Shown here: positions 29,973-38,549 of the stretch, one piece after another | Layout of the letters: each line of letters begins with the position of its first letter | Numbering within the stretch: the stretch's first letter is position 1 | DNA from: Nocardioides sp. TF02-7 | GTDB taxonomy: Bacteria > Actinomycetota > Actinomycetes > Propionibacteriales > Nocardioidaceae | Reading direction: 5' to 3' | NCBI RefSeq assembly: GCF_022437945.1 | Contig: NZ_CP092535.1 | Location: 2,604,001-2,668,000, forward strand | Length of the DNA: 64,000 nt | Program-made: the position numbers and the translations under genes | Notes under the pieces: generated by a model | What the model was told of the DNA's origin: nothing | The model's input: only the letters and a program-made list of their open reading frames with translations | Database searches by the model: none

Positions 29973-31122
29973 CGGCCCGCTCGCGGGTGTCCGCGTGGTC
30001 GAGCTGGCCGGCATCGGCCCCGGACCGTTCGCCGTGATGCTCCTCGCCGACATGGGTGCCGACGTGGTGCGGGTCGACCGGGTCACCGGCCCGGGCGCCG
30101 ACTACACGCCGAACCCCGTCATCGAACGGGGGCGGCGCTCGATCGCGCTGGACCTGAAGTCCGACGACGGGGTCGCGGTCCTGCTCGACCTGGTCGCGAC
30201 CGCCGACGTGCTCGTGGAGAGCTATCGGCCCGGCGTCGCCGAGCGGCTCGGGTTCGGCCCCGACGTGTGCCTGGACCGCAACCCGGCGCTCGTCTACGGC
30301 CGACTCTCGGCCTGGGGACAGGACGGGCCGTGGGCGCAGGTCGTCGGGCACGACATCAACTACATCGGCCTGACCGGTGCGCTGCACGCGATCGGGCGAG
30401 CGGGGGAGCGACCGGTGCCACCGCTCAACCTGGTGGGGGACTTCGGCGGTGCCGCCGCCTCCCTCGCCTTCGGCGTGGTGTGCGCGCTGTGGGAGTCCAA
30501 CGGGTCGGGCCGCGGCCAGGTCGTCGACGCCAACGTGCTCGAGTCGACCGCCGGACTGATGGGCCTGATCCACGGGTTGCGCGCCGAGGGCCGCTGGACC
30601 CTCGAGCGCGGCGCCAACCTGCTCGACACCGGTGCACCGTTCTACGACGTGTACACCTGCGCCGACGGGCGCTGGATGGCGTTCGGTGCGGTCGAGGAGC
30701 GGTTCTTCCTCAACGCCCTGGACGTGCTCGGACTGGGCGACCGGGAGGACCTGCGCGGCTCGCACAAGGACCGCGGCCGCTGGCCCGCGCTCCGCGAGGC
30801 GCTCGTCGAGGCGTTCGCCACCCGCACCCGCGACGAGTGGGCGGCCGCGTTCGACGGTGTGGAGTCCTGCGTCACCCCGGTCCTCGACCTCGACGAGGCC
30901 GTGGCCCACGACCAGGCGGTCGCTCGTGACGGCTACGCCCCGATCGCCGGGACGGAGTACCACCAGGCGGTGCCGGCGCCGCGGTTCAGCCGCTCGGCCA
31001 CGCCGCTCCCCGCCCCGCCGCCGACACCCGGCGCCGACACCACCGCGGTGCTCGAGGAGCTCGGCTACGCCGTCGACCGGGTCCGGGCCCTGCGCGACGC
31101 GGGAGTGGTCGCCGGGCCTTGA
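29965..31122 (+). CDS. Alpha-methylacyl-CoA racemase (family III CoA-transferase fold)
   Basis: 385 residues. It looks like a CaiB/BaiF protein but carries the racemase catalytic pair: His129 in VGHDINYIGLTG and Asp159 in NLVGDFGGG, equivalent to His126 and Asp156 of mycobacterial MCR, and LDTGAPFYDVY further on. It interconverts 2R and 2S 2-methylacyl-CoAs so that acyl-CoA dehydrogenases can act. Last gene of the ferredoxin-AtuA-ALDH-ligase operon; its presence implies an alpha-methyl-branched intermediate, as in isoprenoid or sterol side-chain breakdown. Confidence 0.88.
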   Translation: MPDGPLAGVRVVELAGIGPGPFAVMLLADMGADVVRVDRVTGPGADYTPNPVIERGRRSIALDLKSDDGVAVLLDLVATADVLVESYRPGVAERLGFGPDVCLDRNPALVYGRLSAWGQDGPWAQVVGHDINYIGLTGALHAIGRAGERPVPPLNLVGDFGGAAASLAFGVVCALWESNGSGRGQVVDANVLESTAGLMGLIHGLRAEGRWTLERGANLLDTGAPFYDVYTCADGRWMAFGAVEERFFLNALDVLGLGDREDLRGSHKDRGRWPALREALVEAFATRTRDEWAAAFDGVESCVTPVLDLDEAVAHDQAVARDGYAPIAGTEYHQAVPAPRFSRSATPLPAPPPTPGADTTAVLEELGYAVDRVRALRDAGVVAGP

Positions 31123-31170
31123 CGCAGCGGGTGCCGGCCGGTCAGCGCGTCGGCCCCGAGACCGCGCGCC

Positions 31171-32199
31171 TCAGTCGCGGACGACCCGGTCGACGCTCTT
31201 GATGTCGCGGACGGCGGGGACGATGTCGCGGCCGAGGTCGTCGAGGTAGGCGACCACCTCGTCGGACGACATGTGGGGCCACTGGGCGCGGACGAGGATG
31301 GTGTCGATCGGGGCGACGGCGGCCATCTCGGAGATCTGGGCGACGCACTCGTCGGGCGTGCCGATGAACGTCTCCTTGCGGGCGACCTCCCGGAACTCGC
31401 GGCTGATCTCGTTCGCGTCGCGGGTGGCGAGCTGCCGGTTCGCGTAGGCGAGCAGCCGGTCCTTCGCCATCTTCTCGAACCGGTCGAACGCCGCGTCGGT
31501 CGTGGGGGCCGGGATGATCTCGCGGCGCAGGGGGTGCTTGACCTGCGGCCGGCCGAGCCGTTCGCGCTCGTCCTCGTAGATGCTGAGCAGGCGCACCATC
31601 TCCGGCAGCCGGGTCTCCGGGGTGATCGGCCAGCCGTCGCCGAGCCGCGCCGAGCGACGGACCCCGTGGTCCTTGAGGGCCCCGATCCAGATCGGCGGGT
31701 GCGGGTCCTGCCAGGGGCGGATGTGGGGGTGACCGTCCTCCACGGTCCAGAACTTGCCGCGGAAGTCGACGACCTCGTCGGTCCAGGTCGACTTCATCAG
31801 CGCGATCGCCTCGTCGAACATTGCGAACCGCTGCGAGAAGTCGACGCCGAGGGCGGTGAACTCGTCCTCCCGGTAGCCGGCGCCGGCGCCGACCACCAGC
31901 TTGCCGCGGGTCAGTATGTCGAGGGTGGCGAGGTCCTCGGCCAGCATCACCGGGTGGTAGAGCGGGACCTGCACGACGGTGGTCGCCAGCGTGACGTCCT
32001 CGTCCAGCTCGGCCGCGATCCTCGCCAGGGTCGGGATGGGCTGCAACCAGCGGAGGTCGCCGTAGAGGAAGTGCTGCCCCATCGTGATGTGACGGACCCC
32101 GTTACGCTGCGCGGCGTCGACCTGTCGCAGCAGGCCGTCGAGGTGGTCACGAGGCGAGACGCTGCCGTGCACGTCTCCGAGGATCACGCCGATCTGCAC
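31171..32199 (-). CDS. LLM class flavin-dependent oxidoreductase
   Basis: Luciferase-like enzyme of 342 residues. GTG 32199 follows an AGGAG ribosome site. Motifs: MGQHFLYGDLRWLQP near residue 40, VPLYHPVMLAEDLATLD, VVGAGAGYREDEF and PPIWIGALKDHGVRRSARL. It is a paralogue of the LLM genes at 48962 and 55597. It is divergent from a P450. A much longer frame continues upstream on the same strand to 33555, but that part is antisense to the P450 and looks spurious. Reaction unknown. Confidence 0.88.
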   Translation of the reverse strand: MQIGVILGDVHGSVSPRDHLDGLLRQVDAAQRNGVRHITMGQHFLYGDLRWLQPIPTLARIAAELDEDVTLATTVVQVPLYHPVMLAEDLATLDILTRGKLVVGAGAGYREDEFTALGVDFSQRFAMFDEAIALMKSTWTDEVVDFRGKFWTVEDGHPHIRPWQDPHPPIWIGALKDHGVRRSARLGDGWPITPETRLPEMVRLLSIYEDERERLGRPQVKHPLRREIIPAPTTDAAFDRFEKMAKDRLLAYANRQLATRDANEISREFREVARKETFIGTPDECVAQISEMAAVAPIDTILVRAQWPHMSSDEVVAYLDDLGRDIVPAVRDIKSVDRVVRD

Positions 32200-32219
32200 G
32201 CGAGGGCTCCTTCCGGCTC

Positions 32220-32243
32220 GGTATATACCTATCATAGTCATAG
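32220..32243. promoter_or_regulatory. Divergent LLM/P450 promoter with palindrome and ATCATAGTCAT box
   Basis: GGTATATACC perfect palindrome at 32220-32229, immediately followed by TATCATAGTCATA (32230-32242). The second word resembles the box at 61481-61495 (ATCATAGTTAT). The gap between the two divergent genes is only 63 bases. Confidence 0.45.
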
Positions 32244-32262
32244 ATATTGGGAGGAGCATCAC

Positions 32263-33516
32263 ATGACCGAGCGCCCCGGCTGTCCGATCGTCGGCTTCGA
32301 CCACAACGCGCCCGAGCACAGTGCCGACCCCGTGGCGTCGTTCCGAAGGGTGCGCGAGCAGGCGCCGGTCGCGTGGACCGAGGCGCAGGGCGGGTTCTGG
32401 GTGCTCAGCGACTACGCCTCGGTCTTCGAGGCAGCCCGCAACCACGAGGTGTTCTCCTCCGCCCGCAGCTCGCACGGCGGCGAGGGCCTCAACAACGTCA
32501 TCCCGAAGGCCCCGTCGCGGTTGCACATCCCCGTCGAGCTGGACCCGCCGGAGCACCGGTCCTACCGCAAGCTCATCAACACGCTCACCGCGCCGGCCGC
32601 GGTGGCGGAGCTGCAGCCGATGATCGACCGGTGGACCACCTGGTTCATCGACGAGGTCATCGAGGCGGGGGCGTGCGACCTGGCCTCGGTGATCGGCGTC
32701 CCCGCGGTCGTCACCCTGGACTGGCTCGGGATGGACGTCTCCGAGTGGCGTCGGTTCACCAGCGCGCTGCACGCGCCGTTGGCCGAGATGCGTGGCAGCG
32801 AGGCATACCGGCGTGCCGTCGAGGAGGACGTCCCGTGGATGCAGGAGCGGATCAACGAGACGATCCGCGAGCGTCGCGCCGCCCCGGGCGACGACGTCGT
32901 CAGCTACTTCCTGGCCCAGTCGGTCGACGGCCGGCCGATCACCGACGAGGAGGTCTACTCGATCGTAGAGCTGCTCATCAGCGGGGGCGTCGGCACGACG
33001 GCCTCGCTGGTCAGCCAGACCCTCGTCCACCTGTCGCAGCACCCCGAGCAGCGGCAGCGCCTGCTCGACCAGCCGGAGCTGATGGAGCGTGCGGTGGAGG
33101 AGTTCCTCCGCGCGTTCGCGCCGACGCAGGCGATGGCCCGGACCGCGCTCGACGACGTCGAGCTGCGCGGCTGCCCGATCCGGGAGGGGGACCGGGTGCT
33201 GCTGGCATGGGCTTCTGCCAACCGCGACCCGGCCCAGTTCGACCGGCCGGACGAGGTCGTCCTCGATCGTTGGCCCAATCGGCACACCGCCTTCGGGATG
33301 GGTGTCCACCGGTGCGCGGGAGCGCACCTGGCGCGCGCCATGGCGCGCACCATGATCGGCCAGGTCGTCGAGCGGATGCCGGACTACGTCGTGGATCTCG
33401 CCAACGCGCGCACGTACCCCCACCAGGGGGTCAACGCCGGCTACGTCAGCATCCCCGCCACCTTCACCCCCGGCCGCCGTCGCGGACCGGCCGCCGGGAC
33501 CGGGAGCCGGCCGTGA
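32263..33516 (+). CDS. Cytochrome P450 lacking the I-helix acid (second copy)
   Basis: Monooxygenase of 417 residues, paralogue of the P450 at 23676-24950. ExxR at Glu280-Arg283; haem motif FGMGVHRCAG with Cys351. I-helix SGGVGTT (240-246) again lacks the acid before Thr. ATG 32263 is preceded by GGGAGGAG. It overlaps an alpha/beta hydrolase start by GTGA and has no ferredoxin of its own, so it likely shares the ferredoxin at 25115 and the reductase at 20781. Probably acts on a related or later intermediate (inference). Confidence 0.92.
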   Translation: MTERPGCPIVGFDHNAPEHSADPVASFRRVREQAPVAWTEAQGGFWVLSDYASVFEAARNHEVFSSARSSHGGEGLNNVIPKAPSRLHIPVELDPPEHRSYRKLINTLTAPAAVAELQPMIDRWTTWFIDEVIEAGACDLASVIGVPAVVTLDWLGMDVSEWRRFTSALHAPLAEMRGSEAYRRAVEEDVPWMQERINETIRERRAAPGDDVVSYFLAQSVDGRPITDEEVYSIVELLISGGVGTTASLVSQTLVHLSQHPEQRQRLLDQPELMERAVEEFLRAFAPTQAMARTALDDVELRGCPIREGDRVLLAWASANRDPAQFDRPDEVVLDRWPNRHTAFGMGVHRCAGAHLARAMARTMIGQVVERMPDYVVDLANARTYPHQGVNAGYVSIPATFTPGRRRGPAAGTGSRP

Positions 33517-34465
33517 GCTTCCGCTACGAAGAGCGGCTGGACCCCGAGGTCGCATCGGCTCTCGACGCGGTGCCGCGATACGAGCTGATCGACATCCCCG
33601 CCGACCGGGCGCGCCGACGGCAGCTCGCCGCGAGCAGCGCGGCGGTGGCCGCGCCGGTCGACGGCGTGGTCCTGACCACCCAGGTCCTGCCCGGGCGAGC
33701 GCCGGGGGTGTGCCCGTGCGGGTGCACCGGCCGGAGCGACCGCACGTCGGCGCCGGCAGGCTGCTGTGGCTGCACGGTGGCGGTCACGTGATGGGGGAGG
33801 CGGCCCAGGACGACTGGTTGATGGCCGAGGTCGTCGCCGCCACCGGGTGCACGGCCGTCGCCGTCGAGTGGCGACGAGCGCCGGAGGACCCCTATCCCGC
33901 TGCGTTCCACGACGCGGTGGACGCCCTCCGCTGGTTGGCGGCGATCGACGGCGGTCCGTTGGTCGTGGGGGGCGCGAGCTCCGGGGGCGGGCTCGCTGCG
34001 GGAGTCGTGCTCTGGGCCCGTGACTCGGGAGAGGTGGTGCTCGACGGCCAGCTGCTGATCTACCCGATGCTGGACGACCGGCTGCAGACCGGCTCGGCGC
34101 GGTCGGTCACCGACTCGCGGGTGTGGAACCGAGACCTCAACCGGCGGGCCTGGGCCGCCTACCTCCGCGGGGTCGAGCCCGGCGCGGAGGTGCCGTCGTA
34201 CGCCGCGCCGGCGCGGGCCGCAGACCTCGCCGGGCTGCCCCCGACCTGGCTGGGCACGGCCGAGCTCGACGCCTTCGTCGACGAGAACCTCGAGTACGCC
34301 GCGCGCCTGCTGGCAGCCGGGGTCTCGACGGAGCTCCATGTCTACCCGGGCGCGGTGCACGGGTTCGACCTCTTCGCTCCGGCCGCGGCCGTGTCCCGGC
34401 GGTTCGCGCAGGAGCGCCGCGCGGCGTTCCAGCGGCTGCTCGGGTCCGGCAGCGCAGAGTGCTGA
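33513..34465 (+). CDS. Alpha/beta hydrolase (hormone-sensitive lipase family)
   Basis: Esterase/lactonase-like hydrolase of about 316 residues. HGG oxyanion motif in LLWLHGGGHVMG, nucleophile Ser in GGASSGGG, acid in TAELDAFVDEN and His in GAVHGFDLF. The N-terminal 65 residues lie in another frame: one base seems missing, or two extra, near 33704-33713. GTG 33513 overlaps the P450 stop. Paired with a P450 and near an LLM monooxygenase-like gene, it could open a lactone or ester formed by oxidation (inference). Confidence 0.84.
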
Positions 34466-34470
34466 GCGCG

Positions 34471-34495
34471 GGTCCGGCCGGAACCAGCATTTTTT
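34471..34495 (+). terminator. Weak intrinsic terminator after the hydrolase gene
   Basis: Short GGTCCGG/CCGGAACC hairpin at 34471-34484 followed by six T (34490-34495). The stem is imperfect; called mainly because of the T run, rare in this DNA. Confidence 0.4.
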
Positions 34496-34509
34496 GACGC
34501 TCCGGTCTC

Positions 34510-34567
34510 TGGACAAGGCCATGCGCGGCGTCCTATGGTGTGCGTCACATGCGAATGATGCGCATCA
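34510..34567 (+). promoter_or_regulatory. Promoter and palindromic operator of the Liv-type importer
   Basis: TGGACA at 34510-34515 and TATGGT at 34534-34539 with 18 bases between them form a good promoter. A perfect 12-base palindrome, TGATGCGCATCA, at 34556-34567 lies just after the expected start point, a usual repressor position. A GAGGAGG ribosome site follows. Confidence 0.55.
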
Positions 34568-34594
34568 ATATCAAGGAAAAATCGAGGAGGCATC

Positions 34595-35798
34595 ATGGGC
34601 CGGATCATCGGACGCCACGCGCGTCGGGGGGCCACCGCCGGAGTGGCGCTCGCAGCGCTGCTGACACTCGCCGCGTGCGGCGGTGAGAGCGGCGGCGGCG
34701 GGCCGGCCGCCACCGATGAGCTGCCAGAGACGATCAACGTCGTCTCGATCAACCCCACGACCGGGGTCGTCGCGTTCGCCGGTGAGTCCGCGAACAAGGG
34801 CTACGAGCTCGCGATCAAGGAGATCAACGAGTCCGACTTCCTCGAGGGCAGCGAGATCAGCCTCGAGCTCAAGGACACCAAGAGCGAGCCGCAGACGGCC
34901 GCGCAGGAGATGACGAAGGCCACCACGTCCGGCGAGATCTCGGCGGTGTTCGGCTCGGTCTCGAGCAACGAGGCGGTCGCAATGTCACCGCTGGCCGAGC
35001 AGCAGAAGATGCCGACGATCTACACCCAGGCAGGGTCCGACGGCGTCGTGGTCGGCGACTACACCTGGCGCGCCACGCCCTTGATGCGCGAGTACTACAC
35101 GAACCTGTCGAAGTTCCTCGAGGACAGCGGAGCCAAGACTCTCGGCATCGTCTACACCGAGGCGACCCCCCACCCTGCAGGACATCGGCAAGAACACCCT
35201 GCCGGCGATGGCCGAGGAGCTCGGTATCGAGGTGACCGCCTCGGTCGGCACCCAGGCCACCACCCAGGACTTCTCCGCTCCGATCTCGCAGGTCCTGGAC
35301 ACCGACCCCGACCTGGTGTCGGTGCTGCTGGTCGGCGCACAGAACCCGACGGCGATGACGCAGCTCCGCCAGGCGGGCTACGACGGCCCGGTCGTCGGCA
35401 ACTCCGGCGCCAGCGCGGGCAACCTCGACCCGGCCGGCGACGATGCCAGCGGCATGGTGTGGGCGGCCGACTTCAACTTCCAGATGTCCGCGCCGTCGAG
35501 CCAGGAGTTCGTGAAGGCCTACCGCGACGAGTACGGGGAGGACCCGCTCAACTACGCCGCCGAGGCCTACGACGCGGCCTGGTTCCTCGCCCGCGCGCTG
35601 AAGGACGCCGGCTCCGCGGACCGCGAGTCGGTGAAGGACTCGATGCACGAGCTCGCCGAGGAGCCGTTCGACGGCGCCCTGGGCACCGACCTCCGCTGGG
35701 AGGACCAGGACCTGGTCGTCCCGGGTGTCGTGGTCGAGTACCGCGACGGCAAGGAGATCCTGCTCTACGAGGGCACGGGCGAGGACTCCGCCGAGTGA
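34595..35798 (+). CDS. ABC transporter substrate-binding lipoprotein, LivK type
   Basis: Branched-chain amino acid-type binding lipoprotein of 400 residues after one C is removed from the C6 run at 35166-35171. Signal peptide with lipobox LAAC near residue 28, then a Peripla_BP_6 domain. First gene of a complete importer (binding protein, two permeases, two ATPases). It is paralogous to the orphan at 872-2054. In catabolic islands such LivK proteins often bind aromatic or alicyclic acids rather than amino acids (family knowledge). Confidence 0.9.
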
Positions 35799-35804
35799 CG
35801 TGAC

Positions 35805-35839
35805 GCCGGTACGGCGGGGCGTGCCCCCGCCGTACCGGC
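35805..35839 (+). terminator. 15-bp perfect stem-loop between binding-protein and permease genes
   Basis: GCCGGTACGGCGGGG at 35805-35819 pairs perfectly with 35825-35839 across a five-base loop. No T tract follows. It starts seven bases after the binding-protein stop, so it probably works as a partial terminator or mRNA 3' stabiliser that keeps binding-protein levels above those of the permeases. Confidence 0.6.
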
Positions 35840-35878
35840 ACCCCTTTCCGACACCGACCGAACTCGATTGGAGGAGCC

Positions 35879-36766
35879 GTGCAGGACCTCTTGAGCGTCG
35901 TGACGCTGGGCTCCATCTACCTGCTCTTCGCCCTGGGGATGAGTCTCACCTGGGGCACCATCGACATCCTCAACTTCTCCCACGGGTCGATCTTCATGTT
36001 CTCGGTCTTCACCGGGTACCTGATCCTCGACCTGACGACGCTCCCGTTCCTGCCCGTCCTCCTCATCGGCGTCGCAGTCGGAGCACTGATGTCCCTGCTC
36101 GTCCAGGTGCTCGCGTTCGAGCAGATCCTGAAACGGGCGACCAACAAGAAGACCGCCGAGATGCAGATCCTGATCGGCGGGATCGGCGTGGCGATCATCC
36201 CGCTGGCGATCGCCCAGCACCATACGAAGTCCAACCCGTTCGGCCTGCGCGAGTCCAGCTTCGAGCTGCACACGTGGGTGGTCGGGGACCTGCGGATCAC
36301 GAACATCGCGGCGATCACCGTCGTCACCGCCGCCATCCTGTGGGTGGCGATGGCGCTCTGGCTGCGCCGCTCGCGGCAGGGGCTCGCGCTCCGGGCGATC
36401 GGCGTCGACACCGAGGTGGCCTCGCTGATGGGGGTCCACCGTCGTCGCCTCGCCCTGGCGACGATGGCGGTCTCCGGCGCCCTCGCCGGCCTGGCGGGGA
36501 TGCTGTTCACCTTCAGCCTCGGCGCGATCACACCGGAGAGCGGTGACACGCTGCTCGTGAAGGCGTTCGCCTGCATCATCCTCGGCGGCATCGGGAGCAT
36601 GCGCGGCGTCCTGTTCGGCTCCTACTTCCTGGCCGCCTGCGAGGTCTGGGTCCTCACCCAGACCAGCGGGTCGTGGGTCGAGGCCGTCTCCTTCGGCCTC
36701 ATCTTCCTCGTCCTGCTGATCCGTCCGACAGGCGTCTTCGGGCGCAAGGAGGTGCGTCGCACATGA
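35879..36766 (+). CDS. livH: Branched-chain-type ABC transporter permease, LivH
   Basis: Inner-membrane permease of 295 residues with about 8 spans. The opening LLFALGMSLTWGTIDILNFSHG contains the LivH hallmark N-F-S-H-G; the loop GLALRAIGVDTEVASLMGV and the late GGIGSMRGVLFGS are typical. GTG 35879 follows GGAGGAG. It overlaps LivM by ATGA. The gene symbol denotes family; the ligand need not be leucine. Confidence 0.9.
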   Translation: MQDLLSVVTLGSIYLLFALGMSLTWGTIDILNFSHGSIFMFSVFTGYLILDLTTLPFLPVLLIGVAVGALMSLLVQVLAFEQILKRATNKKTAEMQILIGGIGVAIIPLAIAQHHTKSNPFGLRESSFELHTWVVGDLRITNIAAITVVTAAILWVAMALWLRRSRQGLALRAIGVDTEVASLMGVHRRRLALATMAVSGALAGLAGMLFTFSLGAITPESGDTLLVKAFACIILGGIGSMRGVLFGSYFLAACEVWVLTQTSGSWVEAVSFGLIFLVLLIRPTGVFGRKEVRRT

Positions 36767-37749
36767 GCTGGTACGACACCAACCTGGTCCTCATCCAGGC
36801 CACCATCACCGGCCTGCTGCTCGCGCTGAGCATCCAGATCCCACTGCGGATGGGTGTCTTCTCGTTCGCAGGCGTCGGTGCCTACGGGTTCGGGTGCTAC
36901 GCCGGGGCGGTGCTGGTGCTCGACCACCAGATGGCGGCGCTGCCCACGATCCTGGTCACGACCCTCGCCGGCGGGCTGATCGTGCTGGTGCTCGGTCTGT
37001 TCATCAACCGTCTCAACGGCCTGACACTCGCGATGGCGACCGTGGCGTTCGACCTGATCATCGGGGTCGTCGCCGTCAACGGAGGCGAGACCACCGGCGG
37101 CGCGACCGGCCGCTACGGCGTCATCTCCGACTTCACGATGGGCCACATGTGGACGATCCTCGTGGTCGTCATGGTGCTGGTCGCGCTCAGCGAGCGCGGC
37201 AAGCTCGGCCGCCGGATCGACGCCGTCCGCGACGACCCCGAGCTCGCCTCCTCGGTGGGCATCCGGGTCTACAACTACCGGCTCGCGGCGTTCTTCGTCA
37301 GCGGCCTGCTCGGGGCAGCGGCGGGCGCGATGAACATCCTGGTGCGCAGCGCGATCACGCCGCTCGACATCGGCTTCCACCTGATCGTCCTCGCGCTGAC
37401 GATGATCATCGTCGGTGGCTCGCTGTCCTGGAAGGGGGCCGTCATCGGTGCCGTCGTCTTCACCTGGCTGCCGGACGTCCTCCAGGTCATCGGCGAGTGG
37501 CAGGAGCTGGTCTACGGCGTGATCGTGGCCGTCGCCGCGGTGCTGATGCCGCGCGGCATCTACGGCCTCTACGTCGAGGCCAAGCGGGCGGTGCTCCGCA
37601 GACGCAGGACCCGCCGGGGCGCGGTGCGGGCTGCGGTGGCGGCAGAGCGCGCCCGGACGACCGACGACGACGAGGCACTCGCCGAGATGGAGGACGACCT
37701 CGGGTCGCCCTCGGTCACGCCGGGCGGGTCGATGGGAGCGAACCTGTGA
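36763..37749 (+). CDS. livM: Branched-chain-type ABC transporter permease, LivM
   Basis: Second permease, 328 residues, with about 8-9 spans from residue 8. FSFAGVGAYGFG and the cytoplasmic loop RRIDAVRDDPELASSVGI are LivM signatures. The last 55 residues or so are charged and low in hydrophobicity, an Arg-rich then acidic tail longer than in E. coli LivM. Overlaps LivH and LivG, so it is co-translated with both. Confidence 0.9.
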   Translation: MSWYDTNLVLIQATITGLLLALSIQIPLRMGVFSFAGVGAYGFGCYAGAVLVLDHQMAALPTILVTTLAGGLIVLVLGLFINRLNGLTLAMATVAFDLIIGVVAVNGGETTGGATGRYGVISDFTMGHMWTILVVVMVLVALSERGKLGRRIDAVRDDPELASSVGIRVYNYRLAAFFVSGLLGAAAGAMNILVRSAITPLDIGFHLIVLALTMIIVGGSLSWKGAVIGAVVFTWLPDVLQVIGEWQELVYGVIVAVAAVLMPRGIYGLYVEAKRAVLRRRRTRRGAVRAAVAAERARTTDDDEALAEMEDDLGSPSVTPGGSMGANL

Positions 37750-38549
37750 CCACCAGTGCGAACGAGAGGGTCGCGCACGCGCCCGACAGCGGGACGCCCG
37801 TCTTCGAGGCGCGCGACGTCAAGGTCTACTTCGGCGGCGTGAAGGCGGTCGACGGCGTCTCGCTGAAGCTGATGCCCGGGCTGATCTACGGGATCATCGG
37901 ACCCAACGGATCCGGCAAGAGCACACTGATCGGCGCGATGACGCGGTTGACGAAGCTCACCAGCGGTGAGCTGCTGTTCGACGGCGAGCCGTACCACAAC
38001 GCCTCGGCCTCGTCGATCGCCCGCAAGCGGGTCGCGCGGACGTTCCAGACCGTTCGGCTGCTGCCGGACCTCGACGTTCGCGACAACATCCGGCTGGGCG
38101 CGGACGGACGGCAGGACGAGCGCCCGAACCTGCTGTCCCGCATCCTCGGGATCGGCGGCTCGCCCGCGACCGACGACGCCATCGACAAGGCCCAGCTGCA
38201 CGGGTTCGAGTCGTTCTACCCCTCCGAGCTGTCCTACGGGACCCAGCGGCGGGTGGAGATCGCCCGGGCGATCTCCACGAACCCGCGGCTCCTCCTGCTC
38301 GACGAGCCGACCGCCGGGATGAACCAGACCGAGCGGGCGGAGATCAGCCAGCTGATGAAGTCGCTCAAGAACGACGGGCTCTGCCAGCTGCTGGTCGAGC
38401 ACGACGTCCAGATGATGATCGACACCTGCGACCACGTCTTCGCGATGAACTTCGGGAAGCTGATCGCGGAGGGCCGTCCGGAGGACGTCGTCCGCGATCC
38501 CCAGGTCCAGGAGGCCTACCTCGGAAGGAAGTGGCGCGAGCATGCTTGA
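37746..38549 (+). CDS. livG: ABC transporter ATP-binding protein, LivG
   Basis: ATPase of 267 residues. Walker A GPNGSGKST near residue 50, signature LSYGTQRRVEIARA, Walker B LLLLDEPTAGMN, and the LivG-specific C-terminal AYLGRKW ending. A lead of about 20 residues precedes the domain. GTG 37746 overlaps the LivM stop and its end overlaps LivF by eight bases. Confidence 0.9.
   Translation: MTTSANERVAHAPDSGTPVFEARDVKVYFGGVKAVDGVSLKLMPGLIYGIIGPNGSGKSTLIGAMTRLTKLTSGELLFDGEPYHNASASSIARKRVARTFQTVRLLPDLDVRDNIRLGADGRQDERPNLLSRILGIGGSPATDDAIDKAQLHGFESFYPSELSYGTQRRVEIARAISTNPRLLLLDEPTAGMNQTERAEISQLMKSLKNDGLCQLLVEHDVQMMIDTCDHVFAMNFGKLIAEGRPEDVVRDPQVQEAYLGRKWREHA

Noticed and set aside
29965..31122. 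CaiB-type CoA transferase
   Set aside because: The His129/Asp159 pair in GHDINY and VGDFGG identifies an alpha-methylacyl-CoA racemase instead.
32200..33555. Long minus-strand open frame upstream of the LLM gene
   Set aside because: It is antisense to a well-conserved P450; its translation has no recognisable domain and open frames are common by chance at this G+C content.
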